Assembly: GCF_018069875.1 (NCBI RefSeq)
Contig: NZ_JAGQDF010000001.1
Span: 62,001 to 126,000, forward strand
Reading direction: 5' to 3'
Length of the DNA: 64,000 bases
DNA from: Ideonella alba
GTDB taxonomy: Bacteria; Pseudomonadota; Gammaproteobacteria; Burkholderiales; Burkholderiaceae_C
Shown here: positions 17,858-27,060 of the stretch, piece after piece
How positions within the stretch are numbered: the first letter of the stretch is position 1
How the letters are laid out: each line of letters opens with the position of its first letter
Program-made: the position numbers and the translations under genes
The notes under the pieces: model-generated
Seen by the model: the letters and a program-made list of their open reading frames with translations, nothing else
What the model was told of the DNA's origin: nothing
The model's database searches: none

Positions 17858-18382
17858 ATGGGGACCGCTCGCAGGACGGGTACACGGGTTCTGGGCGCGC
17901 TGACGATGGCGCTGGGGATGGCCTGTGCGATGCAGGGCGCGGCGGCGCAGACATCGCCGACGGCGCCGCCGGCCCCCGCGGCCTCCTCCCCGCCGGCCGC
18001 CTTTGATGAGGCCCTGGCCGCCCGCACCGGCGCCGATGAGTACGGCATGAAGCGCTATGTGTTCGTGCTGCTGCGCACCGGGCCGAACCGCATGCCCGAT
18101 GGGCCGGCGCGCGACGAGATGTTCCGCGGCCACTTTGCGAACATGAAGCGGCTGGCCGATGCGGGCCACCTGGTGCTGGCCGGGCCCTTCGATGGCGTGG
18201 ATGGCTGGCGCGGCCTGTTCATCCTGGCGGTCAAGGACATCGACGAGGCGAAGAAGCTGGCCTCGACCGACCCGGTGCTGGCCTCGGGCGAGATGGTGGC
18301 CGAGTACCACCGCTACTTCGGCTCGGCGGCGCTGGTGATGGTCAACGAACTGCACGCCAGGCTGGCGAAGAAGTCGTTCTGA
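17858..18382 (+). CDS. Secreted YciI-domain protein
   Basis: 174 residues: a basic N-region and hydrophobic stretch (RVLGALTMALGMACAMQGAAAQ) forming a signal peptide, a Pro/Ala-rich linker (about 31-47), then a YCII-related domain with YVFVLLRTGPNR, FRGHFANMKRLADAGHLVLAGPFDG, GLFILAVKDIDEAKKLASTDPVLASGEM and EYHRYFGSAAL. Most YciI proteins are cytoplasmic; export to the periplasm is a less common variant. Enzymatic role unknown. Confidence 0.85.
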   Translation: MGTARRTGTRVLGALTMALGMACAMQGAAAQTSPTAPPAPAASSPPAAFDEALAARTGADEYGMKRYVFVLLRTGPNRMPDGPARDEMFRGHFANMKRLADAGHLVLAGPFDGVDGWRGLFILAVKDIDEAKKLASTDPVLASGEMVAEYHRYFGSAALVMVNELHARLAKKSF

Positions 18383-18421
18383 CACCCGGGCGCCGGGCCT
18401 GAACCCTGGTGGCTCAGGCGT

Positions 18422-21400
18422 TCAGGGCCAGCGCCAGCTCCAGATCAGGTCCACCGCGTTGTCCTCGCCCGACTGCGCGCGCAGCGTGAAGCGCTGGGCG
18501 ATGCGGTAGACCAGCTGCCAGGTGCCGGTGGTGGCGTTGACACCGCGCTCGTAGCCCACATACCAGCGCCGGCTGAGTTGCTTGCCCACGCTCACCACCA
18601 TCTGCCGCACGTCGTTGGCGTCGGTGGATTGGCGCAGCGAGAAATCGGTCAGGCCCAGGGCCTTCATCACCGCGTCGGTGGGCGCCTCGCCTTCGCCGGC
18701 CAGCAGGGCCACGGCGGCGCGCTGCAGCAGCGCGGTGTCGGCTTCGCCCAGGCCGTCGGGCTCGCGGCCCAGCACCAGCCAGCTCAGCTTGTAGGCGTCG
18801 CTCATCTCGGGCTCGCTGGCCAGGCGCACGCGCGGGTTGAGCGCGCTGCCGGTGACCTGCACGCCCACCTTCACGTCCAGGTTGGGGCGCACCGCGAAGA
18901 TGTCCAGCCGCGGGTCTTCCACCGGGCCGTTGAAGCTGAGCACGCCACGTTCGATGTCCAGGTTCTGGCCGTAGGCCACGTAGTGGCCGTCGTCCAGCCG
19001 CACGCTGCCGTTGATCGACAGCTTCTGGTTGGCCACGCTGGCCAGCAGCTCGCCGCGCAGCGTGCCGTCGATGCCGCGGCCCTTGATGCGCAGGCGCTCG
19101 CCCAGGTCGAGCCTGGCCTTGAGCTGCATGGGCCGCAGGCTGCGGCCGTTGCTGGCGGTGTCGGTGCTGGCCGGGCGGGCGCTGGCGAAGACGACGTCGC
19201 TGTCCAGGCCGGGGGCGTCGCCCTGGCTCACATCGACCAGGCCTTCGTCCACCGTCAGGGCGCCGTCCAGCAGCCAGCGCTCGGGGCTCAGGTTCAGCGT
19301 GGCCTGGCCGCTGGTGACCAGGCGGCGGTCGATGCGGCCCAGCACCTGGAAGCGCTCGGCCAGGGCTTGCAGGCGCAGCTCGGGGCGCGCGCCCAGGCGG
19401 GCCTCGCCCTGCAGCGTGACGCGGCCCTCGCCGCCGCGGAAGCTGAACTGCTCGATGTGGGCGCGCTCGCCGTCCAGGCGCATGTCGACCTGGCCGTCGC
19501 TCAGCTGCACGCCCATCAGCGCATGGCGTGCCTCCAGGCGTTCGCCGCTGAGGCGGCCGGTGACCTCGGGAGCGCCGAAGCGGCCACCGAAGCCGGCGGT
19601 CACCGCCAGCGCGCCGCCCAGGCGCCAGCCCGGCGGCACCCAGGCGCCCCAGGCGCCCAGGTTGGCCACGCGCAGCTGCAGCACGCCGTTGAGCGGCGCA
19701 TCGGCGTGGGGCCAGGCCAGCTCGGGGCGGGTCTGCAGCGTGGCCACGCCGGCCATCTCGCCCAGCGCACGCCCAGCCAGGGCCTGGGTGAAGTGCCAGG
19801 TGCCGTCGTGCGCCGACAGCGCCAGGCGCAGGTCACTCAGGGCCAGTGGCTGCACGCGGCTGCGCGGGTCGCGCGCGTCGTCCACCATGGCCAGGTCGCC
19901 GCCCAGGCGCTCGAAGACGAGTTCGGCGTCAAAGCGGTCCTCACGCCGGATCTGCACCGAGCCGCCCAGGCGCAGGTCGCCGCGCCAGCCCAGCTCGGGC
20001 TGGGCGCGGGCCAGCAGCGGGGCCAGCGCGAAGGGCTCGATCTGCGCGTCCAGCGCCAGCGCGGGCGCGGCCACGCCGGGGCGCCAGCGGGCCTCGGCCT
20101 GGCGCCAGCGCAGGCGGGTTTCGGGCAGCACCAGCTCGCCGGGCTGCAGCGTGGCGCGCAGCGGGTGGGCCTGGGCATCCAGCTGCAGTTCGGCCTGCAG
20201 GCCGCTGCCGGACAACCAGTCGCTGCCGGCGGCGTTGCCGGTGCCCCGGGCACGCAAGCGCAGTTCCGCCAGCGTGGCGTGCCAGTGGCCGGCCCAGCCG
20301 TCGCCGTCGGTCTGCCAGCGGCCCTGGCCGGCCAGCCGCAGCTCGGTGCCGTTGCCGCCCGGCGTGCCCAGCGCCTGCGCGAGCAGCTCGCCGGGCCGGG
20401 CCGGGCCGCTGGCTATCAGGCTCAGGCGGTGCTCGGCCAGGCGGCCCTCCACGCGGGCCTGGGCCTGGTCCAGCTGCAGGGCGCCGGCCACCAGACCGCG
20501 CAGTTGGGCGTCCAGCAGCAGCGGGCCGTCGGACCCGCCCGGCCAGACCAGGCGGGCCTGGCCCTGGGTGAGTTGCAGGCCGGGCAGTTGCACGGCGTCG
20601 GCCTGTCCCTCGGCCTGCCAGGCGCGCTGGCCAGGCGCGCGGCTGGCGGTGGCCTGCAGCCGGCCGCCGGTGGGTGCCCACGCAGGATCGATCAGGCGCA
20701 GCAGCGGCGCGGCCGCGGCCAGCGCGGGGGCGTCCAGGCGCAGCTCGCCCCCCAGCGCGTCGGTGTCGCCCTGCCAGCGGGCCTGCAGGCGGTTGCCGGC
20801 CAGCTCCAGCTGGGCGCTGCCCTCGCTGCGGGCCTGACGCTCCCAGGTCAGCTGGCCCTGCAGCGGCACGCCGGCCAGGAGGCTGGGTTGCAGCTCGGCG
20901 CTGAGCCGCCCCAGCCAGGCCTGGGGCCAGGCGCTCACCGCCGACCCGGCCAGGCGGGCGGTGTCCAGCCGGCCTTGCGCCTGCCACTGACCCTGCAGCC
21001 GGTGCGGGCCGCGGCGCCAGGGGCTGTCGGCGGCCAGCGGCCACCACAGCGTGGGGTCCAGTTGCTGCAGGCCGCCTTGCAGCTGCAGCTGCCAGCGGCC
21101 GCTGCCTTCCGGGACGGCCTGGCCGCTCAGCGTGGCGCGGGCCTCGCCGGCCTTCAGCTCGGCGCGCGCCAGCTGCAGCTGGCGGGCATCGGCCCGCAGG
21201 TCCAGCGCCAGTCCCAGGTCCTGCGCCGTTGGCGCGCCGGCGAGCCGGCCCTGCCAATCCGCCGTCAACTGGCCGCGCAGCGCATCGGGCTGCAGCGCCG
21301 CACGGCCGGCCAGCCAATCGTCCAGGGACGGCAGACCGCTGAGCCGCCCCGTCAGCGGACCGCTCCAGGTGCTGGCGCGCAGGCGACGGTCCAGCGCATC

Positions 21401-22534
21401 GGGGCGCAGGGCGCGCAGCCGGGCGTCCAGCGTCAGGGTGTCGGCCTGCCAGTCGAGTGTGGCGTCGGCCTGGCCGCCATCGGGCAGCGTGGCCTGCAGG
21501 CGCTCGAGCGTCAGGCCGCGCGGCAGCATCGCGCCGGCATCGGCCCAGTGCCAGCGGGCCTGCCACTGCAGACGGGCCAGCGGCAGGCGGGCGCTGTCCC
21601 AGGGGCCGGCGGCGGCGTTGTCGATACGACCCTCCCAGGCCGTGGGCTGAGCGGCCTGGCGGGCGGCCAGCGAGACGTTGGCGTCCAGCGCGGTGCGCGG
21701 CCAGCCGCCCTGCAGGGCGGACAGGTCCAGCGCCTGGCTGCGCAGCTGCAGCGCGCCCAGCGGCCAGGCGCTGAAGGGTTGGAGCCGGGCCTCCGCATCC
21801 AGCGACGGTGCGTTCTGGCCCGCCGGGGCCTGACCCCGCAGCGTGGCGCGCGCCCGCAGTTCGGCCAGCGGACCCTCGGCCTGCAGCGTGGCCTGCCAGG
21901 GGGTGGCGGCGCCGTCCAGGCTGCGCGCCTGCACCTGGGCCTGCAGCGGCAGCGGCGCGTGGGCGCCCAGCTGCAGCGTGCCGCTGAAGCCGGCCTGGCG
22001 GGTCTGCGCCTGGGTGAGCGTCAGCCGGTGTTCGGTGGGGCCGGCGCGCCCGCTGCCGGCCAGCGCCTGCAGGGCTTCGGCCTGGTCGATCTGCAGGCGG
22101 CCGATCTGCCAGCGCGCCAGGTCCAGCACCAGCGGCAGCGCCAGGCTGTCCGGCACGGGCGTGGGGCCGGACGAGGGCGCACTGCGCCACTGCACGCTGT
22201 CGGCCTGCAGCGCCTCGGCCTGCAGGCCCAGCCAGGCGCCATCCGCAGGGCGCCACTGCCAGCGCAGGCCCCGCAGCTGCCAGGCGCCCAGGTCGAGCTG
22301 ACCGGCGCTGCCTTGCCAGTGCAGCGCACGGGCGCTCAGGTCCGGTCCGCTCAGCGTGCCTTGCAGCCCGTCAACGCGCAGCCCGGACACCTGGCCCAGC
22401 GCCCAGGCGGCGCCGGCCTCGGTGCGCAGCAGCCAGCCACCGGCGCCGACGGCCGCCGCCGCCACCAGGCCCAGCGCCAGCAACGCGGCGGGCCAGCGCC
22501 GAGCGCGCGGGGCGGGGGCGGCGGGCGTGTCCAT
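18422..22534 (-). CDS. tamB: TamB, translocation and assembly module inner-membrane component
   Basis: AsmA-like protein of 1370 residues bridging the inner and outer membranes; with TamA it helps outer-membrane protein insertion and, in recent work on the family, lipid transport. ATG 22534 overlaps the tamA stop (TGATG). An N-terminal anchor (RRWPAALLALGLVAAAAVGAGGWLL) is followed by about 1000 residues of repetitive Leu/Gln/Trp-rich beta sequence and a C-terminal TamB domain (about 1050-1370) with VNGSVRLDDGHYVAYGQNLDIERGVLSFNGPVEDPRLDIFAVR-type sequence, ending in an aromatic strand. Large open frames on the opposite strand here are shadows. Confidence 0.95.
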   Translation of the reverse strand: MDTPAAPAPRARRWPAALLALGLVAAAAVGAGGWLLRTEAGAAWALGQVSGLRVDGLQGTLSGPDLSARALHWQGSAGQLDLGAWQLRGLRWQWRPADGAWLGLQAEALQADSVQWRSAPSSGPTPVPDSLALPLVLDLARWQIGRLQIDQAEALQALAGSGRAGPTEHRLTLTQAQTRQAGFSGTLQLGAHAPLPLQAQVQARSLDGAATPWQATLQAEGPLAELRARATLRGQAPAGQNAPSLDAEARLQPFSAWPLGALQLRSQALDLSALQGGWPRTALDANVSLAARQAAQPTAWEGRIDNAAAGPWDSARLPLARLQWQARWHWADAGAMLPRGLTLERLQATLPDGGQADATLDWQADTLTLDARLRALRPDALDRRLRASTWSGPLTGRLSGLPSLDDWLAGRAALQPDALRGQLTADWQGRLAGAPTAQDLGLALDLRADARQLQLARAELKAGEARATLSGQAVPEGSGRWQLQLQGGLQQLDPTLWWPLAADSPWRRGPHRLQGQWQAQGRLDTARLAGSAVSAWPQAWLGRLSAELQPSLLAGVPLQGQLTWERQARSEGSAQLELAGNRLQARWQGDTDALGGELRLDAPALAAAAPLLRLIDPAWAPTGGRLQATASRAPGQRAWQAEGQADAVQLPGLQLTQGQARLVWPGGSDGPLLLDAQLRGLVAGALQLDQAQARVEGRLAEHRLSLIASGPARPGELLAQALGTPGGNGTELRLAGQGRWQTDGDGWAGHWHATLAELRLRARGTGNAAGSDWLSGSGLQAELQLDAQAHPLRATLQPGELVLPETRLRWRQAEARWRPGVAAPALALDAQIEPFALAPLLARAQPELGWRGDLRLGGSVQIRREDRFDAELVFERLGGDLAMVDDARDPRSRVQPLALSDLRLALSAHDGTWHFTQALAGRALGEMAGVATLQTRPELAWPHADAPLNGVLQLRVANLGAWGAWVPPGWRLGGALAVTAGFGGRFGAPEVTGRLSGERLEARHALMGVQLSDGQVDMRLDGERAHIEQFSFRGGEGRVTLQGEARLGARPELRLQALAERFQVLGRIDRRLVTSGQATLNLSPERWLLDGALTVDEGLVDVSQGDAPGLDSDVVFASARPASTDTASNGRSLRPMQLKARLDLGERLRIKGRGIDGTLRGELLASVANQKLSINGSVRLDDGHYVAYGQNLDIERGVLSFNGPVEDPRLDIFAVRPNLDVKVGVQVTGSALNPRVRLASEPEMSDAYKLSWLVLGREPDGLGEADTALLQRAAVALLAGEGEAPTDAVMKALGLTDFSLRQSTDANDVRQMVVSVGKQLSRRWYVGYERGVNATTGTWQLVYRIAQRFTLRAQSGEDNAVDLIWSWRWP

Positions 22535-24396
22535 CAGAAGGCGATGCCCACGCTCAGGTGCAGGCGCGCGCTGCGCACTTCCTGGCCATAGGCCAGGTCC
22601 AGCTTCAGCGGCCCCACCGGGCTGCGCCAGCGCACCCCCAGGCCATAGCCCAGCGCGGGCGAGAAACCGCGCCAGCTGTCGCTGGCCCGACCGGCGTCGA
22701 CGAACGCCGCCCACCACACCGAGGGCAGCGCAGCCGACACCGGCCGCGCGATCTCGGCGCTGGCGGTGGCCAGCACGCGGCCGCCGGTCAGGCTGCCGTC
22801 GCCGCGCGTGGGCGCCAGGCTGCGCCAGGCGTAGCCGCGCACGGATTCGTCCCCGCCGGCGCGAAAGCGCAGCGCATCGGGCACCTGCACGTCATCGCGC
22901 ATCAGCACCTGGCCGGCCTCCAGCCGCAGCTGGCTGTACCAGCTCTGGCCGATCGGCCAGTAGCCGGTGGCGCGGGCCTGCACGCGGCCGAAGCTGCCGC
23001 GGGCGCTGTCGCTGCCATCGGCCGCACCCAGGCCCAGGCCCAGCTGCACGGTGTAGCCGCGGGTGGGCAGCAGGGCGTTGTCGACGCGGCGCATCGTCCA
23101 GTCGGCCTGCAGCGACAGCGCCGACAGCGTCTGGCAGGTGCCGGCGGCCAGGCCGCTGGCGCACTCGCGGCTGCGGTCGGCATCGACATGGACGAAACGC
23201 TCGATGCCACCGCGGTCGGTGGAGCGGCCCACGCGCAGGCGCTGCAGCAGCACGGTGTCGGTGTCGCCCACGGTGCGGTCCAGCGTGCCGCCCAGCACCC
23301 AGCGGCGGTAATCACGGTCGGGGTGGGTGGAGAGCTCGCCGTCCCAGCTCTGTTCCGAGGCGCCCCACAGCAGCTTGTTGCGCAGCGACAGGTCGCGATC
23401 GAACAGGCGGCGCTGCACATGCTCCAGCGAGATCCGCGGGCCGGTGTTGGCGCTGTAGCCCACGCCCACAGTGGCGGCCTGGCGCGGTGCTTCATGCAAC
23501 TGCACGTTGACGGTGGCGGCGCCGGCCTGGGTGGGGTCGGGGTCGAAGCCGACGTTGACGCTTTCGTACAGGCCGGTCTTCAGCAACGTGGTCTGGTAGT
23601 CCAGCAGGCGCTGCTCGGTCAGGGCGGCGCCGCTGTCGAAGGGGGCCAGCGCACGGGCGCGCTCGGGCGGCTGGTGCGTCAGGCCGCTCACCGCAATCAC
23701 CCCGGCGCGGAACAGCGGGCCGCTGTCGGCCACCAGGAACAGGCGCACGCCGGTCAGCTCGGCGTCGACCTCGGCGGCGGTGCCGGCCCAGCTGGCCGCG
23801 GCGTAGCCCTGGGCCCGCAGGCTGGCGATCACCGTGTTCTTGGCCTCGCTCCAGGCGGCGTTGGTGAAGGCGCTGCCCGGCGCCAGTGGCCAGCGCTGGC
23901 TCAGGCCCTGCTGCAGCGTGCGGGCGTCGCTGTCGCCGCGCTCGGCGCGTTCGACCAGCTCGCCCGTCCACTCCAGGGTCAGGCGGCTGACCTGCGCCGC
24001 CTCGCCCGGCGTGATGCGCAGCGTCAGCGTGCCGTCGTCGGCGCGCTGCACCTCGGCCTGGGCCCGGAACAGGCCCAGCGGCTGCACCAGCTGGCGGGCC
24101 TGGGCAGGGGCACTGCCGATCAGGCGTGACCATTCCAGGTCGTTGAAGCTGGCGGCGTCAGGCTGGGCGATGGCGCGGGCCAGGTCCAGGTGCTTCTCCA
24201 GCAGCTCGCGCACCGCGCCCGGGGCGTCGATGCGCAGCCGGGGGACCTTGCCAGCGCTGACGGCCGCATCGGCCGCGGGTTGCGTGGCGTCCGGGGCCGA
24301 GGCGGTGGCGCCCGGCGCGGCAGGCTGGGCCAGCGCCACCCAGGGTGCCGCCGCCAGCGCGCACAGCGCTGCGGCCAGCCGCGCGCGCCGGCTCAT
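22534..24396 (-). CDS. tamA: TamA, outer-membrane BamA-family protein
   Basis: 620 residues from ATG 24396, which overlaps the upstream VWA gene stop (ATGA); the longer frame to 24567 lies inside that gene. A signal peptide (ARLAAALCALAAAPWVALAQ) precedes a POTRA region (about 60-270) and a 16-strand beta-barrel with RGYAWRSLAP and SPVGPLKLDLAYGQ, ending SARLHLSVGIAF with the C-terminal Phe needed for BAM recognition. Coupled to tamB downstream. Confidence 0.95.
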   Translation of the reverse strand: MSRRARLAAALCALAAAPWVALAQPAAPGATASAPDATQPAADAAVSAGKVPRLRIDAPGAVRELLEKHLDLARAIAQPDAASFNDLEWSRLIGSAPAQARQLVQPLGLFRAQAEVQRADDGTLTLRITPGEAAQVSRLTLEWTGELVERAERGDSDARTLQQGLSQRWPLAPGSAFTNAAWSEAKNTVIASLRAQGYAAASWAGTAAEVDAELTGVRLFLVADSGPLFRAGVIAVSGLTHQPPERARALAPFDSGAALTEQRLLDYQTTLLKTGLYESVNVGFDPDPTQAGAATVNVQLHEAPRQAATVGVGYSANTGPRISLEHVQRRLFDRDLSLRNKLLWGASEQSWDGELSTHPDRDYRRWVLGGTLDRTVGDTDTVLLQRLRVGRSTDRGGIERFVHVDADRSRECASGLAAGTCQTLSALSLQADWTMRRVDNALLPTRGYTVQLGLGLGAADGSDSARGSFGRVQARATGYWPIGQSWYSQLRLEAGQVLMRDDVQVPDALRFRAGGDESVRGYAWRSLAPTRGDGSLTGGRVLATASAEIARPVSAALPSVWWAAFVDAGRASDSWRGFSPALGYGLGVRWRSPVGPLKLDLAYGQEVRSARLHLSVGIAF

Positions 24397-25562
24397 TTGC
24401 TGAGCAGTCGCATCGCCCCTTCCAGGCCCTGCAGCGTCAGCGGGAACATGCGCTGGCTCACCAGCTGCTGCACGATCGCGATGCTCTGCCGGTACTGCCA
24501 GACGCCTTGCGGCTCGGGGTTGATCCAGGCGAACTTGGGGAAGGCGTGGGTGAGCCGCTGCAGCCATTCGGCGCCGGGCTCCTCGTTGTTGTATTCGACG
24601 CTGCCGCCGGGCTGCAGGATCTCATAGGGGCTCATCGTGGCGTCGCCCACGAAGATCAGGCGCCAGTCCTTGTTGTACTTGCGGATGATGTCCCAGGTGG
24701 CGCTCTTCTCGGTGTAGCGCCGGCGGTTGTTCTTCCACATGAAGTCGTAGACGCAGTTGTGGAAGTAGTAGAACTCCAGGTGCTTGAACTCGCTGCGTGC
24801 GGCCGAGAAGAGCTCCTCCACGCGGTGGATGTGCTCGTCCATCGTGCCGCCCACATCCATCAGCAGCAGCACCTTCACCTTGTTGTGCCGCTCGGGCACC
24901 ATCTTGATGTCCAGCAGCCCGGCATTGGCGGCGGTGCTGTGGATGGTGTCGTCCAGGTCCAGCTCCAGCTCGGAGCCCTCGCGGGCGAAGCGGCGCAGGC
25001 GGCGCAGCGCCACCTTGATGTTGCGCGTGCCCAGCTCCTTGGTGTCGTCATAGTCGGCGTAGGCGCGCTGGTCCCACACCTTGACCGCGCTGCGGTTCTT
25101 GCCCGGGCCGCCGATGCGCACGCCCTGGGGGTTGTAGCCGCCGTGACCGAAGGGGCTGGTGCCGCCGGTGCCGATCCACTTGCTGCCGCCTTCATGCCGG
25201 CCCTGCTGTTCCTCGAGGCGCTTCTTCAGCGTCTCCATCAGCTCGTCCCAGCCCATCTTCTCGATGGCGGCCTTCTGTTCGGGTGTGAGCTCGTTCTCGA
25301 GGACCTTGCGCAGCCACTCCAGCGGGATCTCCTTGCCGAAGTCGGTGAGCAGCTCCACGCCCTTGAAGTAGGCCCCGAAGGCGCGGTCGAACTTGTCGTA
25401 GTGGGCCTCGTCCTTGACCAGGGTGGTGCGCGACAGGTAGTAGAAGTCGTTCACCGACGGGCCGATCACGCCGGCCTTGAGCGCCTCGAGCAGCGTCAGG
25501 TACTCCTTGACCGACACCGGCAGCTTGGCGGAACGCAGCGTGTAGAAGAAATCGATCAGCAT
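24393..25562 (-). CDS. VWA-domain protein, CoxE-like
   Basis: 389 residues from ATG 25562. It has the CoxE-like start LIDFFYTLRSAKLPVSVKEYLTLLEAL, a charged linker with HGGYNPQGVRIGG, and a von Willebrand A domain beginning KVKVLLLMDVGGTMDEHI; the MIDAS-like motif is DVGGT (236-240) instead of DxSxS. Such proteins work with MoxR-type AAA+ ATPases (here at 29874-30728) as a metal-insertion or assembly chaperone pair. In relatives the two are usually adjacent; here four genes and a repeat separate them. Its stop overlaps tamA. Confidence 0.92.
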   Translation of the reverse strand: MLIDFFYTLRSAKLPVSVKEYLTLLEALKAGVIGPSVNDFYYLSRTTLVKDEAHYDKFDRAFGAYFKGVELLTDFGKEIPLEWLRKVLENELTPEQKAAIEKMGWDELMETLKKRLEEQQGRHEGGSKWIGTGGTSPFGHGGYNPQGVRIGGPGKNRSAVKVWDQRAYADYDDTKELGTRNIKVALRRLRRFAREGSELELDLDDTIHSTAANAGLLDIKMVPERHNKVKVLLLMDVGGTMDEHIHRVEELFSAARSEFKHLEFYYFHNCVYDFMWKNNRRRYTEKSATWDIIRKYNKDWRLIFVGDATMSPYEILQPGGSVEYNNEEPGAEWLQRLTHAFPKFAWINPEPQGVWQYRQSIAIVQQLVSQRMFPLTLQGLEGAMRLLSK

Positions 25563-25631
25563 GGTGTCGGTGCGCCACGACGGCGTCAGAGGCCGATTGT
25601 GCCGAATCCGGACCGTCCAGGGGCGACCAGG

Positions 25632-25661
25632 GGGACAGCGTTGCCGGCTTGTGCCCATAAT
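25632..25661 (+). promoter_or_regulatory. Candidate promoter of the GGDEF-type gene
   Basis: GGGACA (25632-25637) and CATAAT (25656-25661) are 18 bases apart, in the 129-bp divergent gap between the VWA gene and the GGDEF-type gene. A GGGGAGG ribosome binding site follows at 25677-25683, eight bases before GTG 25692. Confidence 0.45.
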
Positions 25662-25691
25662 GCGCGCAGAGACACCGGGGAGGTCCGGGCC

Positions 25692-26894
25692 GTGAACAAC
25701 GTCAACAACACCCTGCTGGCTGTCCTGGCCGTCCAGGCTGCGCTGTGCGGCGCGGGCTGGTGGGTGGGTGCGGCCACGCTGAGCCTGTCGCGCTCGGCCG
25801 CGCTGCACTGGATGGGGCTGTGCCTGTGCATCGGCCTGGGCTCGGTGCTGTTCATGCCCGGCCTGGAGGTGCCGCTGGCGCTGAGCCTGCCGGCGCGCAA
25901 CCTGCTGGTGCTGGTGGGCTGCATGCTGCTGCGCCGCGGCAATGCGCTGTTCCTGCGCGGCGACACGGCCGACCTGGAGCAGGCGCTGCTGCTGGCCGTG
26001 GCGGTGCTGGCGATGCTGCTGATCGGCATGGAGCCGGGCGAGCAGTGGGTGCGGGCGCTGACCTTGTCGTCGGCGATCGGCTGGGTGCTGCTGCGCGGCG
26101 GCATCGAGCTGGTGCGCGGCCTCACGCGCGAGCACAGCTGGGCCGCCGCCCTGACGATCAGCCTGCCGATGCTGCTGCTGGGCGCGGCGCTGATGGGCCG
26201 CGCCGCGGCGGCGCTGGTGGTGCCGCCGCAGTCGCCGATGCTCGACCTGTCGCAGCCCAGCTCGGCCGGCACCGGCCTGCTGCTGACCGCCTTGCTGGTG
26301 TTCGGCACCACCCAGCTGATGCTGCTGTACCTGGTGATCATGCGCCTGGTGCGCCGTCTGCGCGAGGTGGCCAGCCAGGACCCGCTGACCCGCCTGCTCA
26401 ACCGCCGCGCCTGGATGCTGGCGCTGCAGGCCGAGCGCGTGCGCATGCAGCGCCATCCCTGCGCCACCGCCATGGCGGTGATCGACATCGACGGCTTTCG
26501 CCACCTCAACCAGCGCTACGGCAATGCCCAGGGCGACGAGTTGCTGCAGCAGTTGGCCCGCTGCCTGGAAGAGACCGCCCGCGCCACCGATGTGGTGGCC
26601 CGCCTGGGTGCCGACCAGTTCGGCGTGCTGCTCTCCGACACCGACGCCGATGGCGCCACCGAGGCCGCCGAGCGCCTGCGCCAGGCCGTGGCCGGTCTGA
26701 ACCTGCGCGTGGGCGAGGAGCGCGTGCCCCTGACCATCAGCGTGGGCGTGGCGGTGCAGCCGGCCGATCTGGCCCTGCAGCTGTCCTTCTCGGCCCTGCA
26801 GCTGCGCGCCGACGAGGCGCTCAGCTCGGCCAAGGCCGGTGGCGGCAACCGGGTGCAGATCGACCGTCGGCCGGTCAGCCTGGTGCTGGCCTGA
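25692..26894 (+). CDS. Membrane protein with degenerate GGDEF domain
   Basis: 400 residues starting at GTG 25692, chosen for its strong ribosome binding site. About six transmembrane helices (5-215) are followed by a GGDEF domain (about 222-400) with DPLTRLLNRRAW and VIDIDGFRHLNQRYG. The signature is RLGADQF (304-310): GADQF replaces GG(D/E)EF, so the catalytic Glu is Gln and diguanylate cyclase activity is doubtful. The allosteric I-site RxxD (RATD, 297-300) is retained at the canonical five-residue spacing. It may therefore bind c-di-GMP as a receptor. It ends just before a palindromic element. Confidence 0.9.
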   Translation: MNNVNNTLLAVLAVQAALCGAGWWVGAATLSLSRSAALHWMGLCLCIGLGSVLFMPGLEVPLALSLPARNLLVLVGCMLLRRGNALFLRGDTADLEQALLLAVAVLAMLLIGMEPGEQWVRALTLSSAIGWVLLRGGIELVRGLTREHSWAAALTISLPMLLLGAALMGRAAAALVVPPQSPMLDLSQPSSAGTGLLLTALLVFGTTQLMLLYLVIMRLVRRLREVASQDPLTRLLNRRAWMLALQAERVRMQRHPCATAMAVIDIDGFRHLNQRYGNAQGDELLQQLARCLEETARATDVVARLGADQFGVLLSDTDADGATEAAERLRQAVAGLNLRVGEERVPLTISVGVAVQPADLALQLSFSALQLRADEALSSAKAGGGNRVQIDRRPVSLVLA

Positions 26895-26897
26895 TTA

Positions 26898-27060
26898 AGG
26901 CAACGCTGAACACGTCCCTCGCGGCGTGCGCATCCCTGCTTCGGGCGGTCTGCGGCGTTGCACATCCTCGCCATAGCCCGGGCTATGGCTGTGGTGTGCG
27001 CCTGGCAGCCCATCCCGAATCAGGGCGCGCCCATCCGCGGCGACGTGTTCAGCGTCGCCT
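26898..27060. repeat. 163-bp imperfect palindrome, MITE-like intergenic element
   Basis: The outer arms are nearly identical inverted copies (26898-26917 reads AGGCAACGCTGAACACGTC..., and the complement of 27042-27060 reads AGGCGACGCTGAACACGTC). The centre is a perfect 18-bp palindrome, CCATAGCCCGGGCTATGG (26971-26988), whose flanks also partly pair. It fills exactly the gap between two convergent stops (26894 and 27060-27062). It could be a small non-autonomous mobile element, and its folded RNA could end transcription from both sides. Confidence 0.7.

Noticed and set aside
18578-22591. 1337-codon open frame on the plus strand opposite tamB
   Set aside because: Very high GC leaves antisense frames open; its Gln/Ala/Arg-rich translation has no domain, while the minus strand encodes a full TamB.
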